Shown here: positions 47,714 through 56,561 of the stretch, one piece after another
How positions within the stretch are numbered: the stretch's first letter is position 1
Layout: each line of letters starts with the position of its first letter
Source: CAWBCR01 sp963787375
GTDB lineage: Bacteria; Chloroflexota; Anaerolineae; Aggregatilineales; UBA3940
Assembly: GCA_963787375.1 (NCBI GenBank)
Contig: CAWBCR010000011.1
Coordinates: 171,650-235,649 of the forward strand
Direction of reading: 5' to 3'
Length of the DNA: 64,000 nucleotides
Program-made: the position numbers and the translations under genes
The notes under the pieces: model-generated
The model's database searches: none
The model's input: the letters and a program-made list of their open reading frames with translations, nothing else
Told to the model about the DNA's origin: nothing

Positions 47714-48673
47714 TCAGTCGCCTGCGGTGGCGGCAGCAGCCTCGAATTCGTCCTCGTGCTCTTCCAGCCAGCGCGTCACGGCGATGCCGGCGGCGCTGCC
47801 CTGCCCGACGGAGGTAGCAACCTGCCGCCAGATCAAGTCCTGAATTTCGCCGGCGGCGAACACGCCCGGCACGTTCGTCATCTGGTGGTCGTTGGTGATC
47901 AGGTAGCCGTGATCGTCCATCTCAAGCTGGCCGTCGAACATTCCGCTGTTGGGAGTGTGGCCGATGAAGATAAACACGCCGTCGGTGTCTAGCGTCTGCT
48001 TCTCGCCGGTCTTCACGTTGGTCGCCTTGACGCCCTTGACGGTCCCCTCGCCGACGATCTCGTCGACGACCGTATCCCAGATGTACGAGAGCTTCTCGTT
48101 CTTATCGGCCCGCTGCTGCAGGACGTAGCCGGCACGCAGCGAGTCACGGCGATGGATGATGCGCACGTGGGTAGCGAACTTGGTCAGGAACAGCCCTTCC
48201 TCCAGCGCGCTGTCACCGCCGCCCACCACCACGATATCCTTGCCCCTGAAGAAGAAGCCGTCGCAGGTGCCGCAGTAGCTGACGCCGCGCCCAGTGAATT
48301 CCTGCTCGCCGGGCACGCCCAGCTTGCGGGCCGACGCCCCGGTGGTGATGATCACCGACCATGCCTGGTAGGTCTTGCTGGATGTCTTGACGGTGAAGGG
48401 CGGGCCGCTGGTGAAATCAACCTCTGTCACCAGGTCGTATTCGATCCGCGCGCCAAAGCGCTCCGCCTGCTTCTGGAACAGCTCAACAAGCTGCGGCCCT
48501 TCCAGCCCCTCCGGGAAACCGGGGTAATTCTCAACCTCGCTGGTGATCGACACCTGCCCGCCAATCTGATCACCGGCAATAACCAGCGGATTCAGGTTGG
48601 CGCGGGCTGTGTACAGCGCCGCCGTTAGTCCCGCCGGACCAGAGCCAATGATAATGACCTTCTCTTGCTGCAT
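47714..48673 (-). CDS. trxB: Thioredoxin reductase
   Basis: An intact 319-residue FAD/NADPH enzyme reducing thioredoxin. FAD motif IIIGSGPAGLTAALYTARAN; redox-active CGTCDG in the NADPH domain; NADPH motif VVVGGGDSALEEGLFLTKFA; C-terminal FAD segment GVFAAGEIQD. The redox motif is CGTC rather than the usual CATC. It lies 50 bp downstream of a zinc anti-sigma gene and an ECF sigma gene on the same strand, recalling the SigR-RsrA-TrxB circuit. Confidence 0.95.
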   Translation of the reverse strand: MQQEKVIIIGSGPAGLTAALYTARANLNPLVIAGDQIGGQVSITSEVENYPGFPEGLEGPQLVELFQKQAERFGARIEYDLVTEVDFTSGPPFTVKTSSKTYQAWSVIITTGASARKLGVPGEQEFTGRGVSYCGTCDGFFFRGKDIVVVGGGDSALEEGLFLTKFATHVRIIHRRDSLRAGYVLQQRADKNEKLSYIWDTVVDEIVGEGTVKGVKATNVKTGEKQTLDTDGVFIFIGHTPNSGMFDGQLEMDDHGYLITNDHQMTNVPGVFAAGEIQDLIWRQVATSVGQGSAAGIAVTRWLEEHEDEFEAAAATAGD

Positions 48674-48723
48674 GAAAGTTTCCTCCGCTATGTATCGCCC
48701 TCTTGACGTTCTGTTAGATGACG

Positions 48724-48993
48724 CTACATCTCATTTCGTTCCAACGAATTGTCAGATTGCCCCTCAAGAATGGCGATCAGTGCCTTGAGTTCGTATTCAC
48801 AGCAGCGGCACTGCTCCAGGTGATGCTTGACCTGCGGCAGCACAGCCGCCGGGTCTTCACCCGCTTGCAGCATCTCGACGTACTGGTCGATATGCTCGAA
48901 GCACTCATCACACGTGATGTCTTCATCCTGCGTGGCGAAGATCGTCCGCATGATGCTGCCAAACTGCCTGATCTGATGATTACTCACGGCCAC
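48724..48993 (-). CDS. Zinc-binding anti-sigma-like (ZAS) small protein
   Basis: An 89-residue protein with CDECFEH near residue 28 and HHLEQCRCCEYEL near residue 60, i.e. the HxxxCxxC core of ZAS anti-sigma factors plus an upstream CxxC. No membrane helix, so it is soluble like RsrA. The ECF sigma gene lies 61 bp upstream and trxB 50 bp downstream, all on the minus strand. Redox control through the Cys-zinc site is suggested by analogy. Confidence 0.78.
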   Translation of the reverse strand: MAVSNHQIRQFGSIMRTIFATQDEDITCDECFEHIDQYVEMLQAGEDPAAVLPQVKHHLEQCRCCEYELKALIAILEGQSDNSLERNEM

Positions 48994-49054
48994 CTCCGGC
49001 CCGTTCAGCGCTCTACATCAAGGACGAGGGCGCTAGCCTGTATCTTACTTACTT

Positions 49055-49720
49055 TCATTCGAAAAGGTCAAGGATATAGTCGAGCGTCAACCCCTGCTCT
49101 TCCATATAGCGTTTGAGCTTCATGCGAGCGTCGTGCACCAGCTTGTACAGCGCGTTGCGGTTGGTATGCATCTGCCGCGCGATCTCCTCGACCGGGACGC
49201 CGTCGATAGTATAGGCGACCAGCGCCGTGCGCTGCCGTTCGGTGAGGGCGTTGCTGAGCGCGTCGTCGATGATCGCCAGCACCTCACGCCGCTCGGCGTA
49301 GTTCTCAGGCGGTGGCGCGCCCTCCGGCGAGATCGCCAGCGACGTGATCGCCGGCATCGTCTCGCCGTCGGCGGTCAGGTGTTCGAGCGAATAATCCTTG
49401 TAGCGCGCGCGCCGCAGTTCGCTGATGGCAACCCGCGTGGCGATCTTGGTCGCCCAGGTGATAAACTGGCTCTCACCGCGAAACGAGTCCAGGTTGTCCA
49501 GAATCTTGAGCAGCGCATCCTGCGCGAAGTCCTGCGCCATCTGCTCAAGCACGTCGAGGGTATAGTCGCTCAGGTCACTGCGGTCGTTTCTCAGGTAATA
49601 GAAGACCCCGCGCTCAAGGCGCTGCCGCAGATCATTCAGCGCCTCTGCTCGCCGCGTATCTCCCCCGGCAGGGTCGGCAGCCAGGTCGGCAATCCATTCG
49701 TCATTGGTCCGTTCCGTCAT
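49055..49720 (-). CDS. ECF-type sigma factor
   Basis: An intact 221-residue sigma factor. Region 2: MAQDFAQDALLKILDNLDSF and QFITWATKIATRVAISELRR; region 4: SNALTERQRTALVAYTIDGV and EEIARQMHTNRNALYKLVHD. Start ATG 49720 has AAGAAGAGAGG upstream; a -10-like TATACT lies on the minus strand at 49789-49794 without an obvious -35. It heads the sigma - ZAS - trxB run. Confidence 0.9.
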   Translation of the reverse strand: MTERTNDEWIADLAADPAGGDTRRAEALNDLRQRLERGVFYYLRNDRSDLSDYTLDVLEQMAQDFAQDALLKILDNLDSFRGESQFITWATKIATRVAISELRRARYKDYSLEHLTADGETMPAITSLAISPEGAPPPENYAERREVLAIIDDALSNALTERQRTALVAYTIDGVPVEEIARQMHTNRNALYKLVHDARMKLKRYMEEQGLTLDYILDLFE

Positions 49721-49900
49721 GGGCCTCTCTTCTTGCAGGGCATGGTCCGGGTAGCGCCGCTGCGGAGCGCCATCGTGAAAGCAGGTACAGTATAAGGGTA
49801 GCAAACATGATCAACGCCAGCAAGAGACAGATGGCATATTCCCGCGCTGTTAGAAGTTCGCAAGAAATGCCCCGTCTGGCCGGGAAAGCGCGCCGGACCA

Positions 49901-49909
49901 TGTTATAAT
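49901..49909 (+). promoter_or_regulatory. Extended -10 promoter of the Kv-beta-like reductase
   Basis: TGTTATAAT (TGnTATAAT) with no recognisable -35, typical of extended -10 promoters. Start near 49916, giving a 68-nt leader before ATG 49984, which has AAGGAGA at about 49971. Confidence 0.6.
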
Positions 49910-49983
49910 GCGCTATTGTAACACTACACACAAATAGCTCGCCTCTGCATCCTCTCAAGTCTGCATATAAGGAGAACAGTTTC

Positions 49984-50947
49984 ATGAAGTATCGTCATCT
50001 GGGCAACTCCGGCACACAGGTGAGCGAGTTGAGCCTTGGCGGCTGGCTGACCTTTGGTGCCAGCGTGAAGGAGCGGCAAACGGCCAAAGACATCATCACC
50101 AGGGCCTATGACAGCGGCATCAACTTCTTCGACATCGCCGACATCTACGCGCGCGGCGAGTCCGAAAAGATGATGGGCGAAGTGCTGGCGCAGTTCCCGC
50201 GGACCTCGCTGGTCATCTCCTCGAAGCTGTTCTGGGAAATGAGCGACGATGTCAACGACCAGGGGCTTTCGCGCAAGCACATCATGGAGTCAATTGACAA
50301 ATCACTCAAGCGCATCGGCACCGACTATCTCGACATCTACTTCTGCCATCGCTGGGATGAGCATACGCCGCTGCTGGAAACGGTCCGCGCGATGGACGAC
50401 CTGATCCACCAGGGGAAGATCCTGTACTGGGCGACAAGTCAATGGTCTGGCGAGCAGATCGCACAGGCCAACCAGATCGCCGAGAAATACAACCTGTACC
50501 CGCCACAGGTCGAGCAGCCGCAATACAACATGCGTGTCCGCAGCCGCTTCGAGCAGGAGATCATGCCCACGGCGCAGAAATACGGCATGGGGCTCGTCAC
50601 CTGGAGCCCGCTGTCCAGCGGGTTACTGACCGGCAAGTACGACGACGGCGTCCCCGCCGAACTCGCGCCTGGCAACTGTCGACTGGCTGCGTGAAGACCT
50701 GCTGGATGATGCGGTGATCGACAAGGTCAAGCAGCTCAAGCCTATCGCCGACGACCTGGGCATCAGCCGTGCACAGCTTGCCATCGCCTGGGCGCTGCGC
50801 CAGGAGCCCATCAGCAGCGTCATCACCGGCGCGACAAAGGTCTCGCAGCTTGAGGGCAACCTGAAAGCCGCCGAGGTAGGCCTGAGCGACGACGTGCTCA
50901 AGGCTATTGACCTAATTTTCGAACCGCAGTCGGCTCCAGCCGCGTAG
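49984..50947 (+). CDS. Aldo/keto reductase, Kv-beta-like subgroup (frameshifted)
   Basis: NADPH-dependent oxidoreductase. Catalytic Asp/Tyr in INFFDIADIYARGESEKM, Lys in LVISSKLFWEM, His in YLDIYFCHRWDEH; ILYWATSQWSGEQIAQA is characteristic of the potassium-channel beta-subunit group. An indel near 50670 separates SSGLLTGKYDDGVP from VDWLREDLLDDAVIDKVKQL. Restored length about 320 residues. A second AKR lies at 40.4 kb, in a different subgroup. Followed 18 bp later by a hydrolase gene. Confidence 0.9.
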
Positions 50948-50965
50948 CGCGCAGGATACTCCGAC

Positions 50966-51654
50966 GTGCCTTCGTTGAAGGTCAACGATCTCGATATGCA
51001 CTACATGGAGCGCGGCAACGGTCCGACCGTCGTCGCGCTCCATGCTGCCACGTCCAGCGGCCTAGAGATGGGCTGGCTGGTGCAGGCCATCGTCCACGAG
51101 GATTCGCCACCGTCACGCCTGATCTGCGTGGGCACGGCAGCACGACCAACCCCGCGCCGGACCTGCACCTCACGCGGCTGGTCGACGACGTGCTGGAATT
51201 CGTATACCGGCTGGGGCGCAGCCCGGTGCACGGCATGGGTTACAGCCTCGGCGGGGCGGTGGCGCTATACGCCGCGCAGCGTCAGCCCGACCTGTTCCGC
51301 TCACTGGTGCTGCTGGGCACCAGCTTCCACGCGCCCACGCAGGAGCGCCTTACGCGCGTTCTGGGGCCGGTTGACGAGCGGCCCGACATCCAGCAGCAGA
51401 TATTCGACCCAGAGACCGGCGTGGTGGTCGGCTGGGACAGGCCACCACGCGCCTTCGCGGGAGTCGTGTGCCCCACGCTGATCATCTCCGGCGACCGCGA
51501 CGAGTTCAACGACCCCGAAGACCAGCTTGCGCTGTATCGCGCCCTGCCGCACGCCGAAGTGCTGATCATCCCGCGCGCCGACCACCTGGGGCTGGTTCGG
51601 CACCCGATGGTGTTCCGCGCGCTGCTCGACTTCTACGGGCGTGTCCCGCGCTGA
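50966..51654 (+). CDS. Alpha/beta hydrolase (frameshifted)
   Basis: About 229 residues starting from GTG 50966. N-terminal VNDLDMHYMERGNGPTVVAL; after an indel near 51105 the frame continues TPDLRGHGSTTNPAPDLH; nucleophile Ser in VHGMGYSLGGAVALYAA; Asp in LIISGDRDEFNDPEDQLA; His in IPRADHLGLVRHP. Typical of the esterase/haloperoxidase subfamily. Probably in one operon with the reductase upstream. Confidence 0.82.
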
Positions 51655-51818
51655 CGGCTGTTCGATAGTCCGACCGGCCTAATTTACTTGACAGAACCGC
51701 TCCGATTCACGACACTAATATTAGCCTGCCGTCTAATCAACAGGTGTCTAATCATTACCGGGGGTCGCCGCGATCCGCCGGCGTGTCGGAGGGACGTTCG
51801 TTCAGGAGGGAGAGCGAA

Positions 51819-53017
51819 ATGACCAGCGATCAAGCGTTGACGTTTTCTCGGACTCTCGCAGTGCCGCCCGAATACGTATATCGCGCCTTCACTAACGCCA
51901 CTGTGCTGCGTGAGTGGCTGTGTGATGGGGCTATCGCCAATGCGCGCGAAGGCGGCAGCTACCATCTGTGGTGGAATGACGGCTACTACGCCACCGGCGC
52001 GTATAGCCAGCTTGAGGCGAACAAGACAGCCACCTTTAGCTGGCAGGGAAAGGACGAGCCGCCAGACTCAGGTATGTGTCAGCCTCGCCGAGAAAGACGG
52101 CGGCACGCAGCTGACCCTCACCCAAGATGGCGAGGGCGAGCAGTGGGCGTCCACGCGCGAGGGGTATCAGCGGGATTGGGAAAACAGCCTTGAGAATCTG
52201 CAATCCGTGCTGGAAACCAGCATCGACCTGCGCCAGGCGCGCCGCCCGATGCTGGGCATTCTGATCGGGTCAAACATCGATGCCGCTGAGGCGAAGAAGC
52301 GCGGCCTGCCTATCAAAGGCGGCGCAGAACTGGCCGGCGTGATCGACGGCATGGGGGCCAAGGCCGCCGGATTGCAGACAGGCGACATCGTCGTCCAGAT
52401 GGGCGAAACGCCCGTTGAGGAATTCAGGTCGTTTGGGACAGCGCTCAGCGGGCGGCGGGCCGGGGATGTGGTCGAGGTAACTTACTACCGGGGCAGCGAG
52501 AAGCGCACGGCCCAGATGGCGCTGTCCCATCGCCTCATGCCCGACGTCCCTGCCAGCGGCAAGGAGCTGGCCGCGCAGATGGAGAAGATCTTCGCCGACC
52601 TCGACGCCGAACTTGACGGGGTATTGCAGGGCGTGACGGATGAGGAAGCGTCGCACAATCCGGCGCCGGGCGAGTGGAACGTCAAGCAGGTGGTGTCGCA
52701 CCTCATCCATTCCGAGCGCGACACTGCTACCTATATCGGTACGCCTTATTGAGGGCGACGAGTGGATCGGCGGGGCGGGCAACAACGACGCGCGCATCAA
52801 CGCGCTGATTGCCACCTTCCCCACGCTGCCTGCGCTACTGGCCGAGCTGCGTCGCAGCCACGCCGAGATCGTTGCCATGCTGGCCGGCCTGCCGGATGAA
52901 TTTGTCGCGCGCAAGGGCAGCTACGTGCGCATGGGGCAGGGATTGCTCCAGACAGCTTTCCACCCACAGGCTCACTACGATCAGATTCGCATCGCGCTCG
53001 AAGCGGCCCGCAAATAA
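51819..53017 (+). CDS. SRPBCC - PDZ - DinB three-domain protein (frameshifted)
   Basis: About 399 residues after correcting indels near 52072 and 52745. Residues 1-130 are an AHSA1-like SRPBCC domain (FSRTLAVPPEYVYRAFTNAT; GGSYHLWWNDGYYATGAYSQ). About 150-240 is a PDZ domain (RPMLGILIGSNIDAAEAKKR; GAKAAGLQTGDIVVQMGETP). The last ~150 are DinB-like (FADLDAELDGVLQGVTDEEA; EWNVKQVVSHLIHSERDT; the final helix has AFHPQAHYDQIRIA). No signal peptide, so the PDZ is probably cytoplasmic. AGGAGGG precedes the ATG. Function unknown; the combination suggests ligand binding plus recruitment. Confidence 0.75.
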
Positions 53018-53027
53018 CCTCTGCCGC

Positions 53028-53067
53028 AAAAATACGGGGCGCGGTCATACAGGCCACGCCCCGTATT
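53028..53067 (-). terminator. Terminator between convergent genes
   Basis: 11-bp stem AATACGGGGCG / CGCCCCGTATT (53031-53041 / 53057-53067) with AAAAA before it on the plus strand, i.e. a U-run on the minus transcript of the GNAT gene. It may also stop the plus-strand SRPBCC gene. Confidence 0.82.
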
Positions 53068-53084
53068 GATTTCCGCCGTGTGCG

Positions 53085-54218
53085 CTACTCGATATGCTTG
53101 CGGTAGACGCGATGTCGCTTGTAGACGTTGAGCGGCACGATCTCCTGCAGGTCGGCCAGCATGCGCCAGTTAAACTCCTGCACCTGCGTGAGGTCGGCGT
53201 AATCGTACTGTTTGTTGTCCAGCAGCGACTTGATCATCTCGTCGTACAGGATGGCGTTCGCGCCGGTACCCTGGTAGTCGGGCAGGATGGCGTTGCCGTT
53301 GATGTTGAGCCACTTCGTGCGCTTCTGCTCGCGCAGCAGCGCGATCCAGCCGAAGGGCCACATCTCGCCCCGCGTGCGCCGGATCGCTGCCGAAATGTCG
53401 GGGAAGGCAAACTGAAAGCCGATCAGCGCGTCGTCTTTGAAGATCAGCTTCATCAGCGGCGGGTCGGAGATCAGGATCAGCTTGTCGACCACCGCCTCAA
53501 GCTCCTCGTCGGGAATCGGCGTGTAGGCCCACACCGTCACGAAAGCTGCGTTGTAGGCCGTCTGGATCTTCTTGGCGTAGGCGCGGATCTGCCGCTTGGT
53601 CCTGAATACCGGCACGCGGAAATTGCGCCGCTCGCGGATTCGGTCGGCGATGTGCCGCAGGCGTTCCGGGTATTCGAAGCTCTGCCGGTCGATGTACGCC
53701 GAGAGGTAGTCGACCTCCTTCTCCAGACCGCCGATCTGCTCCCACTGGCGCGGGTAATAGGGCAGTGTGTAGGGGATGCCCAGCGCGGGAAGGTGTTCGA
53801 AGCCCTCGACCAGCAGCCCCAGCCCATCACCGGTCAGGAAGCCTTTGGGGCCCACCAGCCGCGTCAGCCCGCGCGCTTTTGCCCAGCCTTCCACCGCCTC
53901 GAATAGCAGGCGAGCCACCTCGTCGTCGTCGTCGGCCTCGTACAGGTACAGCAGCGCGTCCTTCTTACCGCGATAGTCGTTGTGCGGGCGATGCTCCAGC
54001 ACGGCGATCCGCCCGACAGCCTTCCCGGCGTCGTCGCGAACCAGGAAAAAGGCAGCGTCCGAGTGGCGGTAGAAGGCAAAGCCGGGCTTGAAGCGCTCCC
54101 GCTCGCCAGGCATCAGCGGCGGCACCCATTGCGGGGTGTCTTTGTAGAGGTCGAAGGGCAGATCGAGGAAGGCACGTACATCGCGCCGGTTGTGGTGGTC
54201 GACTTGGGTGAGGTGCAT
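53085..54218 (-). CDS. GNAT-superfamily N-acyltransferase-like protein
   Basis: An intact 377-residue protein with two GNAT-like halves: FDLYKDTPQWVPPLMPGERE, GRIAVLEHRPHNDYRGKKDA and RLVGPKGFLTGDGLGLLVEG in the first, and LIGFQFAFPDISAAIRRTRG with the acceptor loop NAILPDYQGTGANAILYDEM in the second. This long form is common in Chloroflexota and other phyla; substrate unknown. It is followed upstream by a Usp protein and transporter on the same strand. Confidence 0.8.
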   Translation of the reverse strand: MHLTQVDHHNRRDVRAFLDLPFDLYKDTPQWVPPLMPGERERFKPGFAFYRHSDAAFFLVRDDAGKAVGRIAVLEHRPHNDYRGKKDALLYLYEADDDDEVARLLFEAVEGWAKARGLTRLVGPKGFLTGDGLGLLVEGFEHLPALGIPYTLPYYPRQWEQIGGLEKEVDYLSAYIDRQSFEYPERLRHIADRIRERRNFRVPVFRTKRQIRAYAKKIQTAYNAAFVTVWAYTPIPDEELEAVVDKLILISDPPLMKLIFKDDALIGFQFAFPDISAAIRRTRGEMWPFGWIALLREQKRTKWLNINGNAILPDYQGTGANAILYDEMIKSLLDNKQYDYADLTQVQEFNWRMLADLQEIVPLNVYKRHRVYRKHIE

Positions 54219-54239
54219 CTGTGTTTGTCCGGGTGGAAT

Positions 54240-54683
54240 CTACTCTGCCTCGTCGATGCCGGGTATCCAGACCTCGACGCCGGTGTCCTTGTGAACCTCC
54301 TCGGCGAACGATTGCAGCTCGGCAACCTTGAAGGCGCTCTCCTCGCCGCCTGGCATGCCCAGGATGATCAGCGACACATTCTGCTCTTTGACGGTGGCGC
54401 GCAGCTCTTCGCCGAAATGCCCGTGGCGGATGATGTAGTCCGCTTTGACCGCCTGTTTCTCGGCGCGCTCGACGGCCATTGCCATCAGGAAGTGGGCCAT
54501 CTTTTCCATCTCGCTCGTCACCACGTCTGACCGCAGCGCGTAGTCGGCGTGGGCCAGGAACTCCACATCAACGACGAAAAAGAAAAACAGCTCGTCGCCG
54601 CCTTCTTTCGCGCGCTGAATGGCAGCGTTCTGGTTGCGGATACTCGCCTCGCCGCCGCGGGTCGCGCACAGGATCTTGCCCAT
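54240..54683 (-). CDS. UspA-like universal stress protein
   Basis: An intact 147-residue single Usp domain: MGKILCATRGGEASIRNQNA at the start (usual DGS replaced by RGG), IIRHGHFGEELRATVKEQNV in the middle, and LIILGMPGGEESAFKVAELQ near the end. The classical ATP motif GxxGx9GS is only partly kept. It lies 11 bp downstream of the transporter gene and 21 bp before the GNAT gene, so it probably acts with the transporter. Confidence 0.75.
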   Translation of the reverse strand: MGKILCATRGGEASIRNQNAAIQRAKEGGDELFFFFVVDVEFLAHADYALRSDVVTSEMEKMAHFLMAMAVERAEKQAVKADYIIRHGHFGEELRATVKEQNVSLIILGMPGGEESAFKVAELQSFAEEVHKDTGVEVWIPGIDEAE

Positions 54684-54694
54684 GAGGCTACTCC

Positions 54695-56428
54695 CTAAAA
54701 TCTTATGAACAGCCAGATACAGCCGATTGTGACGGTAACCAGCACAGAAGGCAAGCCGACCTTCAGGAACGTCTTGAAGCTGATCGGGTAGCCGGCCCGC
54801 TCGGCGATGCCCGCCGTCACCAGGTTGGGCGATGAGCCGATCAGCGAAGAGTTGCCGCCCATCGCCGCGCCAACCGACAGGCCGTAGAACAGCACCATGT
54901 TGTCCGCGCCGGGGATCGTGCGCGTCAGGTAGTTAACGACCGGCAGCATCGCCGCTGCAAATGGGATGTTGTCGACCACACCAGACAGAAACGCCCCCAT
55001 CCATACCACCGCCAGGACTGCGATCGCCAGCTTGCCGCCAACCGCCTGCCCGATCCCGGTGGCGATCAGCGCGATCAGCCCGACCTCCTGCACCGCCCCG
55101 ATCACCATGAACAGCCCGATGAAGAACATGAGTGTCGTCCAGTCGACGACTGTCATCATCTGCTCGATGTCGGGATGCACCCAGATCAGCATTGCCACCG
55201 CGCCGATGATGGCCGACACGGCAGGCGTCAGGTGGATCAATTCGCCAAACACGAACAGCGCCAGCAGCGAGACGAACACGATCCCCGCCTTGCGTAGCTT
55301 GGCCCGGTCGGGGATCTGCGCGTTCTGCTGAAGCTGCTTGAGCAGCGCCGGCGACAGCCCCTTGCCCGTCTTGGCGAACTCCTTGCGATGGCGCAGCAGC
55401 GTGTAGCCAATCAGCCCGGCCTCGGCCAGCAGCACGCCGGGCGTCAGATGCACCAGGAAATCGTTGAAGCCCAGCCCGGCATAGGAGCCGATCAGGATGT
55501 TGGTCGGCGTGCCGATCAGTGTGCTGATCCCTCCCACATTGGAAGCCAGCACTTCAGGGATCAGCAGCGACAGCGGATTGATGCCCACCGCCAGCGCGAT
55601 CTGGAGCGTGATGGGAGCCATCAGCAGCATGGTCGTCACATTGTCCAGCAGCGCAGAGGCCAGCGACGTAATCAGCATCAGGATCACGACCAGCAGCCAG
55701 GTGCGCCCGCGTGACAGCTTATAGGCCTGGTAGGCCAGCCATTGAAAGATGCCCGTCGCCTCGATCACGCCGATGACGATCATCATGCCCATCAGCAGGA
55801 AGATCACGTCGAAGTCGACATATTGCAGCGCCTGATCGAAGTTGAAAATATACAGCGACGGCGTGATCGTCCCGCCGACCAGGCTCACGCTGAAGATGAT
55901 CGCCACTGCCAGCAGCGCAGCCAGCGTCTTTTGCAGCCGCTCGGTGGCGATGATGGCCAGCATGAAAACGAACGTCGCCGCCGTGATCCAGAAGCTCGCC
56001 GCAAAGCGCCGCTTCAGCACGATGTCGTCGAGCACCAGCGAGCTGTGCTCCTGAAGGACCTGAAGCTCCTGTGGCGTGGGCGTCCATGAGATCGGGGCGA
56101 AGTGCGGGCGCTGGATGTCAACGCGCGCCTGCACGACGGTGGTATTTCCCGGCAGCGGCAGCAGGTAACTGCCATCGGGCTGGCTGGTTGTCTCGGAGGC
56201 CGGCTGCGTCTCGCCATTCAGGTACAGGCTCAGGTCGGCCCCGGTGACCGGTGTCCCCTGCTCGTCGAGCAGCCGCCCGGCGATGGCTCGATCGGCGGCC
56301 TGCGCGGGCGGCACGGCATGCAGCCGTGCCGCTGCCCACATCGCGACGATGGCCAGCAGGCACAGCCACGGCAGCGCCCGACGCATCAGGTGGGGGTATT
56401 TGCCTGGCAAGGCAGTGTCAGGATGCAC
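54695..56428 (-). CDS. ArsB/SLC13-type ion transporter with N-terminal extracytoplasmic domain
   Basis: An intact 577-residue protein. Residues 15-45 are a signal/first helix; about 45-140 is a beta-sandwich carboxypeptidase-regulatory-like domain (RAIAGRLLDEQGTPVTGADL; GSYLLPLPGNTTVVQARVD). The rest has about eleven membrane helices with the ion-transporter motifs LMGMMIVIGVIEATGIFQWL, SALLDNVTTMLLMAPITLQI, LIGTPTNILIGSYAGLGFND and SGVVDNIPFAAAMLP. This is the ArsB/NhaD/SLC13 superfamily; the substrate could be Na+, anions or arsenite, and no arsenic gene is adjacent. ATG 56386 is an alternative start. Confidence 0.85.
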   Translation of the reverse strand: MHPDTALPGKYPHLMRRALPWLCLLAIVAMWAAARLHAVPPAQAADRAIAGRLLDEQGTPVTGADLSLYLNGETQPASETTSQPDGSYLLPLPGNTTVVQARVDIQRPHFAPISWTPTPQELQVLQEHSSLVLDDIVLKRRFAASFWITAATFVFMLAIIATERLQKTLAALLAVAIIFSVSLVGGTITPSLYIFNFDQALQYVDFDVIFLLMGMMIVIGVIEATGIFQWLAYQAYKLSRGRTWLLVVILMLITSLASALLDNVTTMLLMAPITLQIALAVGINPLSLLIPEVLASNVGGISTLIGTPTNILIGSYAGLGFNDFLVHLTPGVLLAEAGLIGYTLLRHRKEFAKTGKGLSPALLKQLQQNAQIPDRAKLRKAGIVFVSLLALFVFGELIHLTPAVSAIIGAVAMLIWVHPDIEQMMTVVDWTTLMFFIGLFMVIGAVQEVGLIALIATGIGQAVGGKLAIAVLAVVWMGAFLSGVVDNIPFAAAMLPVVNYLTRTIPGADNMVLFYGLSVGAAMGGNSSLIGSSPNLVTAGIAERAGYPISFKTFLKVGLPSVLVTVTIGCIWLFIRF

Positions 56429-56561
56429 GCGGTTTTCGCTTTCTTGCCCTGTGGATCGAAGCAGTGGTTGGCCTGACGCCGCTCGCGCTCAGTGTACCGG
56501 ACGGAGTCGCGATGTGCAAGGTTTTCCGGCCCCCAAAGAAAAGGGGGCACAGGTTGGCCGT

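Noticed and set aside
51687..51722. Promoter TTGACA ... TAATAT upstream of the SRPBCC gene
   Set aside because: The boxes are 22 bp apart, too far for sigma-70, and no better -10 lies at 16-18 bp.
56528..56549. GCCCCC...GGGGGC hairpin near the IS4 left end as a pgk terminator
   Set aside because: It has no T-run on the minus strand and now lies beyond the insertion element, 1.5 kb from pgk.
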